NCBI GenBank assembly: GCA_951640165.1
Contig: OX621252.1
Location: 27,859,934 to 27,923,933, forward strand
Source of the DNA: Pseudoips prasinana
Lineage: Eukaryota; Arthropoda; Insecta; Lepidoptera; Nolidae
DNA: 64,000 nt
Reading direction: 5' to 3'
Shown here: positions 48,101 to 54,100 of the stretch, in pieces
How the letters are laid out: each line of letters opens with the position of its first letter
Numbering within the stretch: position 1 is the stretch's first letter
The notes under the pieces: generated by a model
Told to the model about the DNA's origin: nothing
The model's input: only the letters and a program-made list of their open reading frames with translations
The model's database searches: none
Position numbers and translations under genes: made by a program

Positions 48101-51100
48101 ATAAATAATTATACATTATTCGCTTACTTGAGAACTTATATTTAGAAGTTATAGTTACAATATGTGGAATAACTTACTTTGAAAAAACGTACAACAAATA
48201 AAATATAAATCAATTACACCCAAACAATAATCAATCACAATTAAGATTAGTTAAATAAAAGTATTTCACCAAGTAAGATGGAGTAATATCATTACTCCAT
48301 CTCATCCCGAGGGGTTCGTAGAAGACGTCTTAAGCGAATATCTTCCAGAGAACGGGCAGCAGCGTCTTTCTAAGTACTATCACCATTATAAGGCAATCGC
48401 CAACCGGACTGCTACGATTCTGGTCCCTATTCGTTCCGTTCCAGTAGTGGACATTATTTGGCTGTCACGAGTACGTAAGGGCCATAGCCACACGTGAAAA
48501 GACGATAAAAAAATATTCTTTAAATATACAGAATGATTCAGGCTTTGGAAATTCAGCTTTCCAACACTTAGTAGTTAACATGTGAAATCGAGTATTTTGG
48601 TAAATTCTGTGACAATAGTGTACGTTTTAATTTTAATTTATATTCCTATTAATTCATATATTTTGTAATTAAATCAATTATTACCATCTGTTTTTATTTC
48701 CTGGATGTATTTATTTTATTTTTCAACTCCTTGTATTATTTAGTATGTTCTATTACACCGTGATATTTATATTTATTTTTATATGGATGGCCGTTGGCCA
48801 CAGATGAAAATCAGCGCTACAGCCATCTGTGGCAGAATGCTGAACTGTGGCCTTTTAGTCACAGAGGTGCTTAGTATGTGTACCACATCGAATAGGTGCG
48901 TAAAATTATGTTATAGAAAAATGTATTAATTGTTATTCATAAGTATCATTTTTTTTATGTATTCTTCTGTGTGTTGTTCCCCTATTACTATTACTTTTAC
49001 TTAATTTATACTGATGTACTTTGTGTCTAATAAATATATATTCTTTCTTCTTTCTTTCTATTCAGACACGTAAACAGATTATATAAGTTGATATTCCAAA
49101 CAAATACAAATAATGTATAGACAGAAAGACTCATTCTCACTCACTTCTTTACGCATGTTTGACGTAAGCTGGTGAATGCGTAACGAGAGCGTTACGTAAA
49201 GTGTGATCGGGAAAGGCGACCGGAAGTTGAGAGGAAGATAAAGATAAAGATATATTTATTTGCGTAAAACATGTGTGGTTTACAGGAAATACATCCTAAA
49301 ACAGTTGTACCGATTAAATTGTGTCAACATGTCGTGCCATAATCGACTTGCAAATTGAATGTGCAATTGAATTATTATAGCAATAATTAAATTAGGTATA
49401 TAATCAAAAGTCCGTTATAGAAATGTCAAAGTAAAAAAATGTTGGATTGCAATGTCAAATGATAATAGTATTTAATTATTTTTTTATTTTATTATGATTA
49501 ATAATGGTGACTAAATTGTAAATTAAAAGATATGAATTTACAATTAGTCATTTAAGTAGTCATTCAGATTGTAATAGAACTATCTAGAGATAGATAGAGA
49601 ACTTATATCTGAAGATATAAGTTAGCGAAGATAGATAGAACGAGAGTTATGTTTCGTATATAGCTGTAGGAGCAACAGAGAGACGTGCGAGCATACATTT
49701 TCTTTCTCTCTTTCTCTCATAGCCAGTTACGTTTCTTATATCTGAGTTCTAAAACACACTCGTATTTTTTCATGTTACGTTTACTTTTTATTTTGCGAGT
49801 TTCTACTTTCTTGTCTAAGTATATTTAACATTAGCATATTTGAAATTGAAGCAGACGATTGTAATAACAATTATTAACAGCGTAGTAGAAAGAAAATTTC
49901 AATCACTTGAATCTTCAGTTCTACACGTGCTGCGAATAAAATTGCTACATATTTCTTTTTTCTTTTATTTTATAAAAAGATTTGTGAAACTATTTGCAAA
50001 AATATCACGTATAGTTGAGACCTAAATTAAAAATCCAGACGCTTCTCGCATTGTAAGAGTAACACTTCAATTTCAGCTGAAATTAAAATGATAAATCATT
50101 TTAACTAGGTTGTTACCGCCACCAATGATTTACATATTGACAAGAAGACCTGAGAGAAATATAAAATTAGCTAGGTTTATCTTATCGTGGATATTAAAGA
50201 TTTTTGACTTTACCTTTGACTTTAATTCATTTATACGGGTAATATTGTAATGTTATACAGAGACATAAATGTTATTCATAACTTTTCAATTGCAATTAGT
50301 ACACCTTCTGCTACCTTCATTAGATTCTTTCAATTTTGGTCCATTCAAAGTAAATCGGTTGCCTGGAAGAGATCGCTTTTAGTGAAAAGGCCGCCAATTG
50401 CATTAAAATAAGCTAATGTTTTTGTTGCATCTATTGTTTTTTGTTACTTATTTTTGCAATAAAGTGTACTTCTTCTTCTTCTTCTTCTGTATGTAGTATA
50501 ACAAGCTCTGCTAAATACACGTCGTGCCATAACTAAGGGATCGTTCCAATCAGTTTCAGATTGATTTTAATCAAGTGTTATTAATGTTAATTTCAGTTGG
50601 CGCAGAATTCGGTTTAATTAAATTATGTATGACAATCAAACTGAATGGGTAGGTATTTCTGCGAATAGATGGTGTTAGGAACAGCCAAATGAAACATTAT
50701 GTTCCTCTTTTGAATCTATAAGTTTTATTAATGAACTTCGGGTTCTTTTTCTAAATTTGTTTTATATGTTTATATCGGAAATCTTACATTTTTAATATTA
50801 ACGATATTATATGAATACTTGAGCTATGCTAAATAATCATTTCAAATTCCAAGCGCGAGTTAAAAAGCTGTCTTTAATTTTTAACTGCCAAACAATTTTT
50901 ATAAAAAACAAAAAAAAAACATAATTATTAAAATATCTTCAGATAAGAACACGCCGTCGAAATATAATCCAGCCCATTCTTATTCAGGTTCAATTCAAAA
51001 TTCGTTTATTCCATAAAAAATTTATTAATTTTTTTCACCCTACCCTTAATTTACCAGAGTTCATCAGGGAGAAAGGTAATAGCGGTAACCACTTTACTAT

Positions 51101-54100
51101 AAGGTTTACCGTATACTTATTTGTCGACTTAATAGTATAAACATAGGCATTATGGTGGCGTGTTTAACCGCATTTAGAAAAGTCCGGGTCAAACTCAAAA
51201 TTAAAAAATATTTTTTCCGTAAAAAAATTACATTTATGTGGAATCGGGTTGGGCCTTAAACGTTATTAGGACTAGGAAATCACCCAATAGCGGCCCAGAA
51301 TCTGGAACTTGGTAATGTAAACTTAACGTCCCCACTCCTGTCGAACTTGTTAATGTAAACTTAACGTCCCCAGTCCTGTCGTAAACTGAAAGCAAAAGAA
51401 GACGAAAAAGCAAGCCCGGAGTTTCTTTGTGGCTTTCTTCTCCGGGTCGTCCACCTAGGTATCTAGAGAAAGCCGCAAGCTAGCTAGGGTAAGTTCCTCA
51501 GCGGCGAGGATCGCTTTGGCCCATTAACGCGTGATCGGTGATCCCGTGCATGTGATCACACCCTCATTTAGAATTTCGTCTTTTTGTTTTAGTCTTCCAT
51601 TCTTTAATTTTAATATAGTAGAACTAAAGTTCAAAATAATAGATTAGTAACTTGTTAATTATTTAAGGATTTCAGAAAATATATGCGATAAAACAAACTG
51701 CACGGACGGACTAATTAATATTTTTTTGTAACTTTTATACTATCCACTATGTTTATGTACTGCATTGTGACCTTGACAAGTACAAGTGTATGTTAATACC
51801 CAAGTGCTGAATAAATTTCATTTCATTTCATTTCATAGCCAACGTATAATGAGGGTTAATGAGAATAGAGTGTACCGTAATTGCGCACACACTCTAGAAC
51901 TAAATATGCTCGGGTGGTCTAGTAAGCGTAGAGTTATACTGCTGTAGCTGAAACTTGACTAGTAGGACTATTATTATGATTGATAATAGTTTTCTTTAGG
52001 CTGTCCTTTACTCCCGGTCGAATGATTGACGTTACATATTGTGTAGCGATAGACTAAGACGGAGTTTAATAGATATTAAGCTGATCTGTTGTTTGGGTTT
52101 GGCTTTGTGGTGTTGGAAGTGATATTACTGTGAATTATTTATAGGATTTAGATGGTGTAGAATACGCTTGGTTTTTATTTCATACTAGCTGCGTCTCGCG
52201 GTTTTACCCGCGTGAAACTTTATAAATTATAGCTTGTGTCTTAATCCAGGGTATGAGCTAACTACATACCAAATTTTATTAAAATCGCTGCAGCTGTTTA
52301 GACGTGAAGAAGTAACAAAAATACACATTCACAAACTTTCGCCTTTATAATATTAGTGTCGTATCGGGTATTTCTAATCCAAAACAGAATAGTATGGCAC
52401 TTAGTTTTAGACTTCATGTGACAGTATACAAGAGCGAAACACGTGGTTGTGTTGTGACATTTTAGAATGGAAACGGAAACACATATATAGATATGCCTTT
52501 TTAAGAAATACTTTAATCGGCATAGCTCTTACCTAAATATGTATATAAAGTGGTGTACTAAACTACAACAGAATAGTGTAACACTTAGTTTTTGTTCCGT
52601 CAATTATATGTTTGTTAATTACAATAGTGTGGGCATTGTCTTCATAAAAAAGCAACAGTAACAAGATAAATATTGAAAATTTATTAAATTTTCATAAGTC
52701 TAAGCATTATTTTTATTTATAAACAGTTTAATGAGGTCTTCCTATCAAAGTGTTGGAAATCTCTCATTAAAATTATTAAAGAGAATTACATGAAGATGTA
52801 CTTAAATGTATTTTATATTTACATAATATTTGTTTAACATTCCATAGCCTATGTTCATTTTATGCTTTGATGATTTAAGCACCATTATATCAGGAGATTT
52901 AAACATTGATGTCATAGAATGATTTCCGTCGTTTTCAAAGAGCTTTCCTGTAATATGAGGTTTATTACCGTCCGAATATAAGAACAGAAATAATTGATTC
53001 ATACATGTATTTTTTATATTCATTATTTAATATTACGGTTTTTGAAGTACCTACTTTTAATTAATGTACTTTATAATTCTTAAATTTGCTTCGCAGTTTG
53101 TGGCGCAGTCGCTGTGGGGGAATGGTAGGAGTCGGAAATAGGGAAGGGAAATCTCTGGATTAAAACTAATGGGAGGGCCCTGGCCCTCCCAGTAGTTTTA
53201 GTCGGTGCAAGTCCGACATACCCAGCCGCAGATACTTTTTACTGGTGGCAGGCGTAGGTTATATCATATCATTTAAATTACATGGGAGAACCTCAAAGGG
53301 AACCCCTTTGAATATATGTAGAATGTGTGCATGTAAATGTATCCCCTGTCCAGTAAAAGAAGAATGATAAAAATTTGGGCACTTTCTATTCCATCACTCT
53401 CATAATCCGAACACGACTAGCGGAACAAACGAAAGAGGTAACAGGACCGACGGCTTTGCGTGCTTTCTTAGGCACGGAGTCTAAATATCGCCAACTCCCA
53501 AACTTCGGAGTGATACTGAGAAATATTTCAGTACAGAAAAATCCCAAATAACTTATTAGTCCGACCCGGGATTTGAACCCAGGACCCCATTATCTACGGT
53601 TCAACACTATGAAATGGAATATCTATCAATATTACCTTTTATTGATTTTGTGTTGACAGTTTATAAAGAAGCAACTCATGCTATATGATACTTTCATAGC
53701 GTTAAAAATATTAGAATAGCATATAATTTTTCTTTATTCGAGTAACTAAGTCTCATCAAGGTTTTCAATAAAAAAGTTTTATGAGACTTGAATTGCTGTT
53801 TGCTGACGGCAAAGAATATCATCACTCCAATTCATCCCGTGGGAGGCGTACAACTCGACCGGAGGGTATATCGCACAGAGAACGGGCAGCAGCATCTCTC
53901 TGTGTAATAACACCATCATTCGCCTACAGCGCCAACCCGTTTGCCAAGCGTGGCGATTGGCTTCCAAATGATGGACACAGCCTCCATTGTGGAAGTTTTT
54001 CGGGGAGGCCTTTGTCCAGTAGTGGACGTTACTTGGCTGAGATGATGATGATGAAAACTGAGGCCATTTTGATAACTAAATTATATTTACAGCAGATATA

